Origin: Antilocapra americana
Lineage: Eukaryota; Chordata; Mammalia; Artiodactyla; Antilocapridae
Length of the DNA: 64,000 nucleotides
Assembly (NCBI GenBank): GCA_007570785.1
Contig: ML662479.1
Coordinates: forward strand, 475,670 to 539,669
Reading direction: 5' to 3'
Positions 40,001 through 52,000 of this stretch are shown here, piece by piece (position 1 is the stretch's first letter; every line of letters starts with the position of its first letter). The position numbers were made by a program, and so were the translations under genes. Under the pieces are notes generated by a model. That model did not search any database, had not been told where the DNA came from, and saw only the letters and a program-made list of their open reading frames with translations.

Positions 40001-43000
40001 GGGTTGGGAAGATACCCTGGAGGAGGGCATGGCAGTCCACTCCAGTATTCTTGCCTGGACAATCCTCATGGACAGAGGAGCCTGGCGGGCTACAGTCCAT
40101 GGGGTCTCAAAGAGTCGGACATGACTGAGTGACTAAGCATAGCAACATATTAAAAAAAAATACCACTTCATTCTTTTTCATGCTGAATAATATTCTACTA
40201 TTTGTACACACCACATTTTGCTTATCCAGTCATTTGAGTAGTTTCAATATTCTGCTACTGTAAACAGCTCTGTGAACCTTCGTGAACGACTACCTGCTTG
40301 AGTTCCTGTTTTCAACTCTTTTGCCTAAGTACCTAGGCGTGGAATTGCTGGGACATAATTCTTCGTTTATAGTTTTTTGAGGACCCACCACACTTTTCCA
40401 GTTGACCGACCCTTCCCCTAGAGAAAGAATCACCTCCAGAGGAGGAATCGACTCTGTTCCCACGAAGCCATGCTGAGAAGATGGGGCAACGAAACTGTTA
40501 TCGGCAGTTCCATAGTCAAGCAACTCGTGGTTAAAACGTACCACACTCCAGCCAAGCTTTCTGATCCTGCTGCAAATTACTCCTTTCCTAGAGATACAAG
40601 ATCTGAAACACCATCTCTGACGACTGATGCCAACTCACCTCAGTTTCTAGCTTCATCTTCACATTGCTTTTAATATTGCAAACAACTATTTAAATAATCT
40701 GATGAGTCTTTCTCTCAACCGCCACCTATATAACATACATACTTGTTAATCTGAGCCAAGAACATCCCCTTCAGTGCATAAAATTCAGCCGTCATCTCTT
40801 TTGTGAAGTACTTTAAGTTTGTAGATTCAATGACTTCAAGGCCCTGTTTGTAAAAACAGAAAGCTTCTTGAACTTGCCAGACAATCACCGAAAACCTCAT
40901 TAAAGTGTTAAACCAGGCGGTTAAGTCCTAAAGGTCACTGACAAACATATTTTAAACTGACGAGGCTTGCCCACCTCGAATATTTGTTGACTGACAAGGA
41001 GCGTGTAAACCGAATCACTAAACACAAATTCAGTTCCAGACACCTTAATGGTATTCTTTTTACCAAAGCTTTAGATATCTTGTCAGTTTCATTGTTTTTT
41101 ATTAATATTCCTCTGAACATAGCCCAATCTACCGTATACCCGCACAGTCCTGCAAGTTTTGGTTTTTGTCCTATAGCAACATTCCCCAAGTATATGGCAG
41201 ATTGGAGACCGTGGCATAGAATTCAAATACTCAAGTGGCTTCCTGTCCCTTTCTCGTCCTGGGACAGGACTCCCGGAGACCAAGGAGTCCTGTAGAGGCC
41301 CAGTCCCTTTCCCTGTCATCTGAACCAGGAGCTGGCCTGGGGACCCTCACTGTCAGGGCAAGGAAGGGCACTGGGTCCCCCCGGCACCCTACCTGCATAC
41401 ACTCGTTCTTGCCCATGACGCCTGCCAGCTGGAGGTAGCATTTGACCTGCTGCCGAATCTTCTGGAAGCAATCCACGATAGGGACGGTTGGAATGGTGTG
41501 GATACGACTTAGTATGTCCAGAGCCACGTTGACCAGGCCCTGCTTCCGGGCAATTTTCCCATACTGGATGATGGCCGAGGCCGACGCGTGGACGCCAAGC
41601 ATGGCGTTGTTTGAGCTTGGGTCGTGCTGAGAACTGTTTTCATACGCAGTTACAATAGCTGGAGCGGAAAGAAGTGACATTTCGGCCCATGTCATACATT
41701 TCTCAGTTTAAGGCTTAAATAAAAAAGGAAACGCACACACAGGGTGGGTTATGAAAATGGGAAGCTCTGTGACCAACCCATTCCTCTTCCTTGCATCGTG
41801 CATCAAAAGGGTGATCACTACTCGGTTGAGTGTCACCGTTTTGGCTACGGCTGCTCTGGATAAAAAGAGGCCTGGCAAGTCTGGGGAAAGGAGCAGAGGG
41901 GCCCAGGGAAGCTGAGCAAGGCTCCACCCAGCCCCCCGAGAGCAGGTCTTGGGAGTGGCGGCAGGGGGTGTATGTGGCTTCAGAACAGAAGGGCCACGAC
42001 CCAGAGCTCTGACCCCAGCGGTCCACACCCCTGGTGCCGACAGGCAGTGGTCGGGCAGCAAGTCCGTCCCGGGGGGAGAAAGGGAACGGGGCGGGAAACG
42101 CTTCCCCTCTTTCACCACCTCCATCTTTACCCTCGTCATACCAACCACCTCTACCACACCTGCCAAGAACCAAAAGATGCGGTAAAAGGAAAAAACAAGC
42201 GAAAAAAGAACAGAAAAACCCCACCAAGACATGAAGCCAGAACAGCGGGTGTCTGGAAAATTACATGGTGGAGGCACGCCGGACCAGGCGGGTTTACCCT
42301 GGTAATGATGCTGCCGCCACATGAACACGCTGCTCCAGTGGGACAGGTCGTCCGACACGATGGGCAGCCGGTTCCGCCATGTCTTCACCACCGTCTTCAT
42401 GTCGTGCAGGCTGTTGTTCCTCCCCAGGTTGGTGGGCTGCAAGCCTGCGTTAATCTGAGCAGCCTCCTGAAGCTCGATGATTTGCTGGGCGGCCTAAGGG
42501 GACCAGGGAGAGAGATGCCACAGTGAGCAGGGCACTAGGACTGGACGAGGCGGGCAGACCAGAGCCGGCCGGGAGCCTCTCCTGCCAAGGGCCCAGGATC
42601 CAGGAGGACGCTCTGGGACGCGCTCAGATGCGGCATCTGACTTATTCCACTCCTCACACAACTCTCAGGATACCATCCCCTCCACTCTTAAGACCTCCGC
42701 CTGCGGCTGCCGTGACACTGGAGCCTGGAGAACGGCGGGGTCCACGGCGCCCCACAACTATCCCTTTCCCCTCCCTCTGCCCCCGCTGGGTGTGGCTCTC
42801 AGCAGCTCTCAACCACGCCGCCTGCCCTCAAGCCTTCCTCCGTCAACATCTGGACCCCGGAGGCACGCCCGTCATCTAGGACGCGGCCCTGCCTACCGTC
42901 TGTGCAGGTGCCCCCCACCCTACACCCGACATGAGCTGCCGGCCGCAAACGTGCGGGGCCCTCTGGAGCCCCTCTTGCTGGGGGCGGGGGCCGGGGCGCA

Positions 43001-46000
43001 GCTGAGCCTTTCCCCACGCTACCTCTCCAACCTCGCCCTCAGGGATTCTTCCGAGTCCTGGGTTTATCTGTGTTTGTTTTCACAGGGCCCCGAGTCACAG
43101 ACGCCCCCGTAAAACTTGGCTTTTTATGGATACGTCATCTCTCTCCAGGCTAACTCTTCGAGGAGAGATGCTTTTACGCTCTCGGTTGTCTGAGCCCCTG
43201 GACACGGCAGCAAGCGCAGTACACAGTGTCCTTCTGTTTGCTCTTAGTTTTAAAAACTGGCTACAAGAATTCGCACTTTCTGTCTATACTTCAAGTTTAG
43301 CTCATTACACTTAGATTTCTGAAACTTTAATGCTTCTACTCACCAACAGCTTACTGAAAATAGAACTATGGGGTATTTGTTTTGTAAGAGCTTTACAGAA
43401 GTATAATTAAATCATTAAAAGCACCCTTTCAAGTACATGGCTCAGTAGTTTCTAGCACCAATCTTCCTCAACTTACCACGGTGTCATGTCCCAACAAACT
43501 CATCTTAAGTTGAAATCATCTGAAGTTGAGAAGGCGTTTAACACACTCAGCCTACCAGGAATCCTAGCTTAGCCGACCTGAATGTGCCCAGAACACTCAC
43601 ACAAGGCCTGTTTAATAATGAAGCGCTGATTTTCTCACATAATGAAAGTGAAAAGTAGAATGGCCGTATAGATTCAGATGGGCCATCAGTAGGTGGCTGT
43701 CCGCCATCAGGATCTCACGGCTGACCAGGAGCCAAAGCCCCGTGCCACCACCCAGCACCAGAGAGCTGGGCGTACAGGTATGTTGGTCTGGAAAAACATC
43801 CAAATCCAGCATTTGAAGTATGGTTTCTACTGAACAAATACTGCTTTCAAGCCCAAAATAATGGATACAAGAAGGGAAAATATCAAAACGAGATGAAACT
43901 GCTTTGATGATCTTCTGGTTCACTATGATGAAGACAAGATAACCTAAGTATATTAATAAATAACTACATAACTAAAAACACCCATAAAAAACTAAACTAT
44001 AAAAATCAATGTAGCAGTTTGAAGTCTCAGAACTACTCTTCCCAGAGGAAAAAAACGTGTGAGAACATGAACTGCTGTTAAATGGCAGCCTGTAGTTTTC
44101 CCTCGTTCAGCCACACTGGGAGCTGCTCTGCGCCAGGCTCCAGACCAATGAGCTGGAGCGCTGGTATGGCCCTGGGTGTGCATGTGTGTGCGCGTATGCA
44201 CAGGGGCCGGGAGGGTGGGAGGAGGATGTTGTGTGTGATGGGCCGGGAGGATGGGAGGAGGATGTTCTGCGTGATGGGCCGGGAGGATGGGAGGAGGATG
44301 TTCTGCGTGTGCACACACCGGGGCTGGGAGGATGGGAGAATGTTCTGTGTGTGCGTGTGTACAAAGGGGCCAGGAGGGTGGGAGGATGATGTTCTGGTGT
44401 GCGCATGTGTGCACAGGGGCCAGGAGGGTGGGAGGAGGATGTTGTGTGTGACGGGCCGGGAGGATGGGAGGAGGATGTTCTGCGTGTGCATACACCAGGG
44501 CTGGGAGGATGGGAGGAGGATGTTCTGTGTGTGTGCGTGTGCACAGGGGCCGGGAGGATGGGAGGAGGACGTTCTGCGTGATGGGCTGGGAGGATGGGAG
44601 GAGGATGTTCTGCGTGTGCACACACCGGGGCTGGGAGGATGGGAGAATGTTCTGTGTGTGCGCGTGTGCAGCGGGGCCGGGGGGACGGGAGGAGGGGGGG
44701 GGGTGTGTGCGTGTGTGCACAGGGGCCGGGAGGGTGGGAGGAGGATGTTCTGTGTGTGCACAGAGGCCGGGAGGGTGGGAGGAGGATGTTCTGTGTGTGC
44801 ACAAGGGCCGGGAGGGTGGGAGGAGGATGTTCTGTGTGTGCACAGGGGCCGGGAGGATGGGAGGAGGATGTTCCACGGAGGGGGCAGTGTGTGCGAGCGG
44901 CTGGGGGCAGTCCCTGACAGGTGGCCATGCCGAGTGAGTCAGACACATCGAGGGTGAGACGCCAAGGACGGGGCTGAGGTGCAGGCTGTCTAAATGCGGC
45001 CTTAGAGTCTCCGAGGACGGCTGCCTAGACCGAGCAGCGGCGTCATGCTGAGGGTGGCATGGTGGGCATCAGAGAGCATCCCTCAGGCGAGAGTGAACCC
45101 ATTGCAGTCACCCCAAGGGAGGTCATGAGAAGCCACGTTTGGGCCTCTCCCTTCTGACTCTGGCTGTCCTCACGCTGAGCCCAAGTGCAAACGGCGGGGA
45201 GGACGAGGGGAAGGAGTTTCCTCTGCTGTCCAGCTGCGCTCACAGCCCTCAGCCTGGACAGGAGGAGCTCTGCGGTGAGGGACCCCTTGGAGAAGGCCCC
45301 CGGCCAAGAAGGGACCCCTCCCCGTGGAGAAGGGCACTCCCCCAAGAGAAGGGACCCCCTCCAGAAAAGGGACTACACCACTGGAGAAGGCCCGCCCCGC
45401 TCCGGACAAGGGGCCCGCCTGGAGAAGCGCCCCACCTGGAGCAGAGGCGTGTGCACATGGGACACGACGTAGGGCAGCCGCCGCCACTCACGGATGGCCA
45501 GGCTGCTGGCCATCTCCACCAGGCGCTCGATGAAGCTCAGCTGCTGCTCCTCGGGGTGGCAGATAGCCAGGTACCCACGGTACATGTTGACCTTCCAGGC
45601 CATCTCCTTTGGACAGCTCACCTCTACCTGGGGAGGAAGAGCATCACATGGAGGCAGTGGGTATACGTCCTCTCAGCGCAGAGTCAAAAAGCCAACTTTT
45701 TGGCAGCCAGTTATGCAAAGCAGTAAAGAACAATTAAGCTACAGACAGACACTCATTTTCTCTGGAGAGGTCATGCATTATGTATTTTTCCGAACACCAA
45801 AGCGTAGCCGAAGCCTTGCCACAGGCTCCTTGCTTTAAGATCACTTGTAGTTCCCCAAAGGGGAAACTGATAAGACTGTTACGACAGACCAGGTGAACAA
45901 CCTACAAAGTCAGCCAGGGAATTTCAAAAGGCTTAAATATGTGCTCATCTCCACTCTGCTAAGGATCAGCGTAATTTTGAATTGTCTCCAACTCACGCTG

Positions 46001-49000
46001 TTATCCCAAGGAATGACTCTAACTTGCTCCACATTATATACGGAAGCAGAAGGCAAGGATTCAGGTTTCTAAGCATACGTGTGAACACTCACAAACTTTA
46101 CTGTCATTTAAGTCCACATTTAGTACCCACTATAAAATGTTCCCCAGATCTCTCTCGTATCCTGATATTAGTTCTACTGATGAAGCAGACGGAGCCCAGA
46201 GCATCACATTCGCTCCCTAAGCCCAGGCGGAGGCTCCAGGTGTGCCCTGGAAAGCCCCTGTGTTTGCCCACCACCTTCTAAAGAAGGAGCTAGAACTCAT
46301 GGCATCTTATCAGCCTTTGACAGAGCATTTTAAAAACTGTAAATAAAAAAATCAAAGTCTTTTCAAAAATAATCTCTTTGTATATAAGAAGATGAAAGAA
46401 CACAGAGATAGTCTTGAAAGAATTCTACAGGACTTGCTGTAACAAGATCAGTAAGACATTCAGTCGGATGCACCTCTGGAAGTCACAACGGGAAGGGCAG
46501 CCAGCAGACCCTCGTGGCTCTCAGCCCGGAGGGGGAAGGGCAGAGACGCTGCCGATGACGCGCTGGCCTGACGCCGGCCCTGTCTGACATCTGGCCTCAG
46601 AGCACAGGCAGGTCCGTGTCCCCCTGGTTCTCAGGAACCCAATCGTGGAGGAACTCAGGGAGGCAAACTTGGGAACCCACCTGCTTCCTACAGGACCCTT
46701 TATGATCACAACCTGCCGTCTCACATTTTCTAGACTTACACACTAGTTAAGACAGGACTTGTTCAATCACACCAACTCTCTGGAACATTAAGTACAAACG
46801 CATCTCATTGTTTCTCTGCTGGAAAATGTTACCTCATTTATTAAAATTAAACCAAGAAATGTACTACTGTAAGCAGCCCCATAATCACAAGACACATAAA
46901 GCAGAATATTTATCAGAATAAAGAAAGGACAGACCAACCAAAGGTAAATGCAACCTGTCAGTAAGCTATTTTTGTTTACCTACACAGTGACTGGTGTACT
47001 TCTCAGAGAAACACAAACTCCCCGCACCAGAGGAGCCATTTCCTGATCCCAACCTCCAAGTCCAGACCCTGTGCTCTGTAACCTCCCTGTAGTTAGTGGT
47101 TTGTGGCTGTTTCGGTTCTTCCACCTTCCGCATTTTGCTCAAAAGCAGCGACACAATAAACCCGGGAGCCACAACACAGGTACAGCTTTAGGTCAGTGCT
47201 CTCAGACACGGGCCGTGACCTCCGCGTGCGTTGAGCCCACTTGTCAAGAAAGGAAAACCACTGGGGACCCTAAGCACGCCCTTACCAGGCAGAGGGCGAG
47301 GGTGACAGCAGGGCTGCAGTGCAAGCCCCTGAGCCCACAACCGAGCAGGAAAGGGGCGCCGGGCGCAGACACAGGGGGAAGCGAGCCGCAGGCACGGCCG
47401 GCAGGGCCAGCCATCAACCCTGGCTGCCGCCGCCCCGACAGACGCTCCCGGGGCGGGGAAGCCCCGCCGCTCGGGGCCCATTCTCCTGTCTCGCGCCGAA
47501 CTCCTCTGGACGGAGTTGAACTTCCGAGAGACGTGGAGTTCAACCGAGTTAAGGACGCGACTTCACTTACATGACGTGGCCACCACTTCCGTAATACAAG
47601 ACACGCTTTGAACGTGATACTGCTTTCACGCCACGATCTTACGGACAGCCCGGCCTTCACTCCTGCAGCGCCTCTGCCAACCAAGTCCTCCAGTAATATG
47701 GCCTCTGTTCCTCCCAATTGCTCCAGACATTACTGTTTTCTCAGAGTGCAGAGTCCCCACACCTGACACTTAATGAAACTGAAGGATGAACTAAAACTAA
47801 GTTACCATTTAACTCAGACTCAGGCAAGATGTTCGTGAAAACCAAAAGGAACTCTTACTTCCCGGGAGATGTCCTCCATCTGCCATGGTGCCCCGCGTGA
47901 TGCAAGTGAAGGAGACCCCCAGAGACTCGGGGCTTTGGAGAAAGGGTCCCCGTGGCTGCAGAGACTGTCCCCTGGGCATGGACAGGCCACGCCGGGGGCG
48001 GATTCAGGCCTCACCTGCACGAGTGCCTCCTTCACAGCAGTCCAGTTGGACACTCGCCAAGCACACTCCAGGACCAGGTAGGGGTTGATGTGGCCTTTGG
48101 ACTGGCCGTACTCTGTCAAGGCTTCCCACTGGTTCAGCTCCTTGGAACACCTGGAGACCAAGCATCGGCCCAAGCTCAGGGATTTTTAGCCACTTCCATT
48201 CCACAGGAAGGAAAAAATGTTCCCCCCCAAGAGAAGGGTGGGCTTCTTCGGGGTGCTGCAGGGCCCCCCGGAGCAGCAACAGCCGCACCCCCACAGCAGA
48301 GCAGCGCTCCGGGCCAGCGGAGGCGGGGCTCAGGCACTGTTTCTCCAGCACACGCTCAGGGACTCGAGCCTTTAGCAGCCGTGTGTCGGTTTTTGTTTGT
48401 ACTTTTCTTTGTGGGGCCAGAGAGAGAGCAGCAAGGCCCCTTTCTAAAAGTACGCGTCAGGGACAATGTCAGACTTTCCGTTGGCTCCCTTCAGTGGCTC
48501 CTGACCACGTCCCCGTTCGCTCACCGGATCCAGTGGTCCTCCCAGAGCTGGTACTCTGGGAAAATGGCAGGGGAAGCGTTGCTCCGCTCGTGTTCTTTCT
48601 TGGCTTTATCCATTGCCTTTTCATACGACTCCTGCGCCTGTGAAAGTTGACAATGCTCTCACACTGCCGCTTAACTAGCAGCTCTGCACGACTGGTCCTC
48701 AGTTACTTAGGGCAAGCCGGGTCACAGACCCGGGGCCGTTTCCGGCCCTCAGCACCTCCACTCAGAGAACGAGCGTGGACGAGCTGGTGCCCGAGTCCTG
48801 CCCCGAGTGGAAGCAGCGGGACTCTGCGCAGGTCTCCACCCATCAGCGAGGGCAGCACGGCAACAGCCACGCCTCTGCTTCCGGAATCTCTGTGGCCCAG
48901 CGTCCTGCCCGGGGCTACGGCCACTCCTGCTCAGCGACCCTGCTGCCGGGCAAGGACGGGCAGCGGGACTAAACTCTCACTCTGAACACAACCTCCCTAC

Positions 49001-52000
49001 CAATCCCAATGGGACCGGGGCTGTAGATGGAAAGCGTCCACACTGGCTATACTGACAGTAAAGGCCCTACGACTGAGCTTCAGTGTTCACGTCTCCAAAC
49101 TGAGACTTTGATCTAAGAGCCTGCATGCGGATAAATACGTGCTTCCAAGAAACCAGGAAACTTATTTAGAGAGGAACCGCCTTGAGGCCAGGATGCCACG
49201 GAACCTCTGTAAGTGCCTTCCACAGCCCATGAGGCCCGGAGGTTCCCCCGGCGGCGCTACCTGCTCGAAGAAGCCGTGCTGCTCGTAGGCGATGGCCGTG
49301 GCCGTCTCCGAGTACTTGCAGCGCTTCTGCCACAAGCCCGCCCACATGTCCTCCTCCTGAAGCAGAGAGTAGAGCTCCGCAAGGGAGTCTAGGATCTCCT
49401 GGAACAGAACGTGGTCTCTGAGCACTCGAGGAGGAGTACCGTGTTTCCCCAACAGGGCGACTTCCCAGCCCCTCATCTACCACCCCCGGGGAGATGCTCG
49501 TCAGGACGTGTGAACAAGGGGACATTAGGCCTCACCTGCTGGGGCGGAGTGATGCTCTCCTGCTCATAGAACTCGGCTGTCTGCTTGGGCTTGATCTGCA
49601 GGCTCAGCCCCTTCTCGAAGGCCTGGTGCTCCAGCATTAAGGTGGAGCGGAACCAGAGGTTGTGGGTCTTGCCCAGGTACTTAAGGACGCAGGGCCGGAT
49701 AGGGATGGGCGGCACGCAGTGGGACATGGCCTCCACGAAGCAGTTGAGGGCACTGGGCTGGCAGTCCCGCTGTGCCTGGTGGCTGCCGCTGCACAGGAAT
49801 GGGCTGATCTCGCCCGCCAGAGCCTGAAACCCAAGCGCGGGCTGGGGTTGGCCGGGGCCTTGTGCGAGAACCAGCCCGCCTCTGCGCTCTGTTCCTGGCG
49901 TCCGGCATGTGTGGGATACCTCACGCTTGGGTAACGCTCGTTTCCTCAGCCTTTGAAACCTCATCAGGGGTTTCTTTCACTAACACTCCTCAAAAGCTAA
50001 AACTGCATTTTTCCAAAGAGGATTAGAAAAAAACCCCACAGACTCACATGCTGCTGTCTGTCAGACAGGATTTTCCACAGCCTGGGGAAGAGCTGGACCC
50101 ATGTCTTCTCGGCCAGCGTGGTGGAGATGTGGCAGAGCTGGACGAAGGCGCCAAGCAGGGCTCCTGTCTGCAGGGGGAGAGACCCGTCTGAGCCCCCTGC
50201 CCAGGAAGCAGGACCGCCCCCACTCTACCCGACGCGCCTCCCCTGCCCGACATTCAGAACCCGAGCAGTCGTCGTGCCGAAGTGAAGCACGAACTCTGAG
50301 CAACACAGACCCCTCCTTCTGCGCTGAGCAGCTAGCATGGACGTGGGAAAGGGGCTCAGGGACATGCCTGCATTTCTAACTTCCCAGGCTACCTCCTAAC
50401 ACTACTGATTTCACCAAATCCGAGAAGCACGAACACCACACTGACCCTCAAACCGCAAGCAAGAGATACAAATGGGGCTGCCTCTGCCCGCAGCTCCGCT
50501 GTCTCTAATGTGTGAATTTCTCAGTCAGCTTTCTAGCAGCTTGAAGCCCACCTCCCCACATAGCAACACACAGCTGGCGCAGAGGGGCTCGGGCACATGC
50601 CTGCCAGCCCACGGTGGGCCCTGTGGCTGAGACAGAGACACATGTGCCAAGATCATGTTGTCCCTTTCACCCAAGAGCAGACCGAGAAGGGAGCTGACTC
50701 CATACCACGTCCTCGTCAGAAATGCACAAACCCAGGATACAAACATTCCACAGAGAGGGGGAGAAAACATCTAAGTGAGGAATGCTCCTGTGTGGAAGGC
50801 CGGGATGAAACCCTGCCCACCGGGCAGGGCAGCAGGTGTCTCAACGGACCTGCCCACAGAAATGCTCGCCTCAAGCTATGAATGGGGGCGTCCGTGGGTT
50901 CATGGATTCTTCAAAATATTTGGGGGGGGGAGAGGAAAGCCACAATCATCCCCCCAAATTCGCACAGACCTTCACTTCCCGGAGTGTATCAAGAAATTTG
51001 TCATGTCTGTTGGTTAACATGTGCAGCTGGTTTCCAATGTCCTTCTCAGACAGCTCTTTGGTTTTGGGCGTGCTGGTCTGATCTCCAGGAGCCAGTTCAA
51101 TATCTATCTCTACATCCTAGAAAATAAAAAAAACAAATATGCAAAATCAAAAGGTCAAACAGTTCAAGAAAATCCATACACACAACTCTCATAAGCTTCT
51201 TGTTAAATTTTTGCCAAGTAAAACTTCAGTTTCCTGGAAGTCTATAATTACTTAAATAATCCTGAGTTCTAAAATAAAAGACAAGCAAATAAAACTAGCC
51301 AGATCTAGCACTTTCTCCCATGATGCTATAAAAATATCAGCATTTTGCTGTCGTATTTGGATTATGGAAAGGAAAATAAAAGAGCACGTCAAGCAGTGTA
51401 CAGACTGCTAGGGATCATCGCCTGCCATTCCTGAGGATGCAGCTCAGCCTTGTTTACTTGGATCAAGACCACCCCTGGGGCCAACGCACAGCAGCTTGCA
51501 GCACAGGGTTTCACACAACTCGTACCCAAAGAGGAAGAAACCTGATTTCTGCCTGAAGCTTCTGGGAAGTGACAGTCAACATCCCATCACCAGAGTGGGC
51601 GTGAAGTCAGCCTATGGAACACTTAGTGTGGCGGGCGAGTCACATCCAAGAAAGTGAAGGTAGAAGCGAAGTCATGTCCGACTCTTCGTGACCCCATGGA
51701 CTACACCGTCCATGGAATTCTCCAGGCCAGAATTCTCAAGTGGGTAGCCTTTCCCTTCTCCAAGGGGATCTTTCCAACCCAGAGATAGAATCCAGGTCTC
51801 CTGCATTGCAGGTGGATTCTTTACCAACTGAGCCACAAACGGAAGCCCAAATCTACCTTTGAATCATGCCAAAGCTACCACTCATTCCACAGAGGACTAC
51901 AGAAAGGAGAGAAGATCCCATCGCCAAATGATCTCCTGCTTAGCAAGTGCAGAATGAAGAAAGTTTTAAATTCTTATTTGCTAACGAAATAGAGATCTGA

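Larger units (their letters stand above)
42494..45435 (-). other. TRRAP intron between T23 and T24 (2.9 kb)
   Basis: Holds a Tigger-like relic (43486-43920), the G-rich minisatellite (44190-44875) and a purine-rich degenerate repeat (45247-45435). Other parts show nothing recognised. Confidence 0.85.

Noticed and set aside
40844..40872. Earlier acceptor for TRRAP exon T26 at 40873-40874, adding [14 protein letters not shown] residues
   Set aside because: Phase would not match exon T25, the preceding pyrimidine tract is poor, and the acceptor at 40844-40845 gives the expected protein.
43992..44957. Long open frames on both strands (291 to 318 codons) across the minisatellite
   Set aside because: They are produced by a tandem repeat with no stop codons; composition is low-complexity and the same region is open in several frames.
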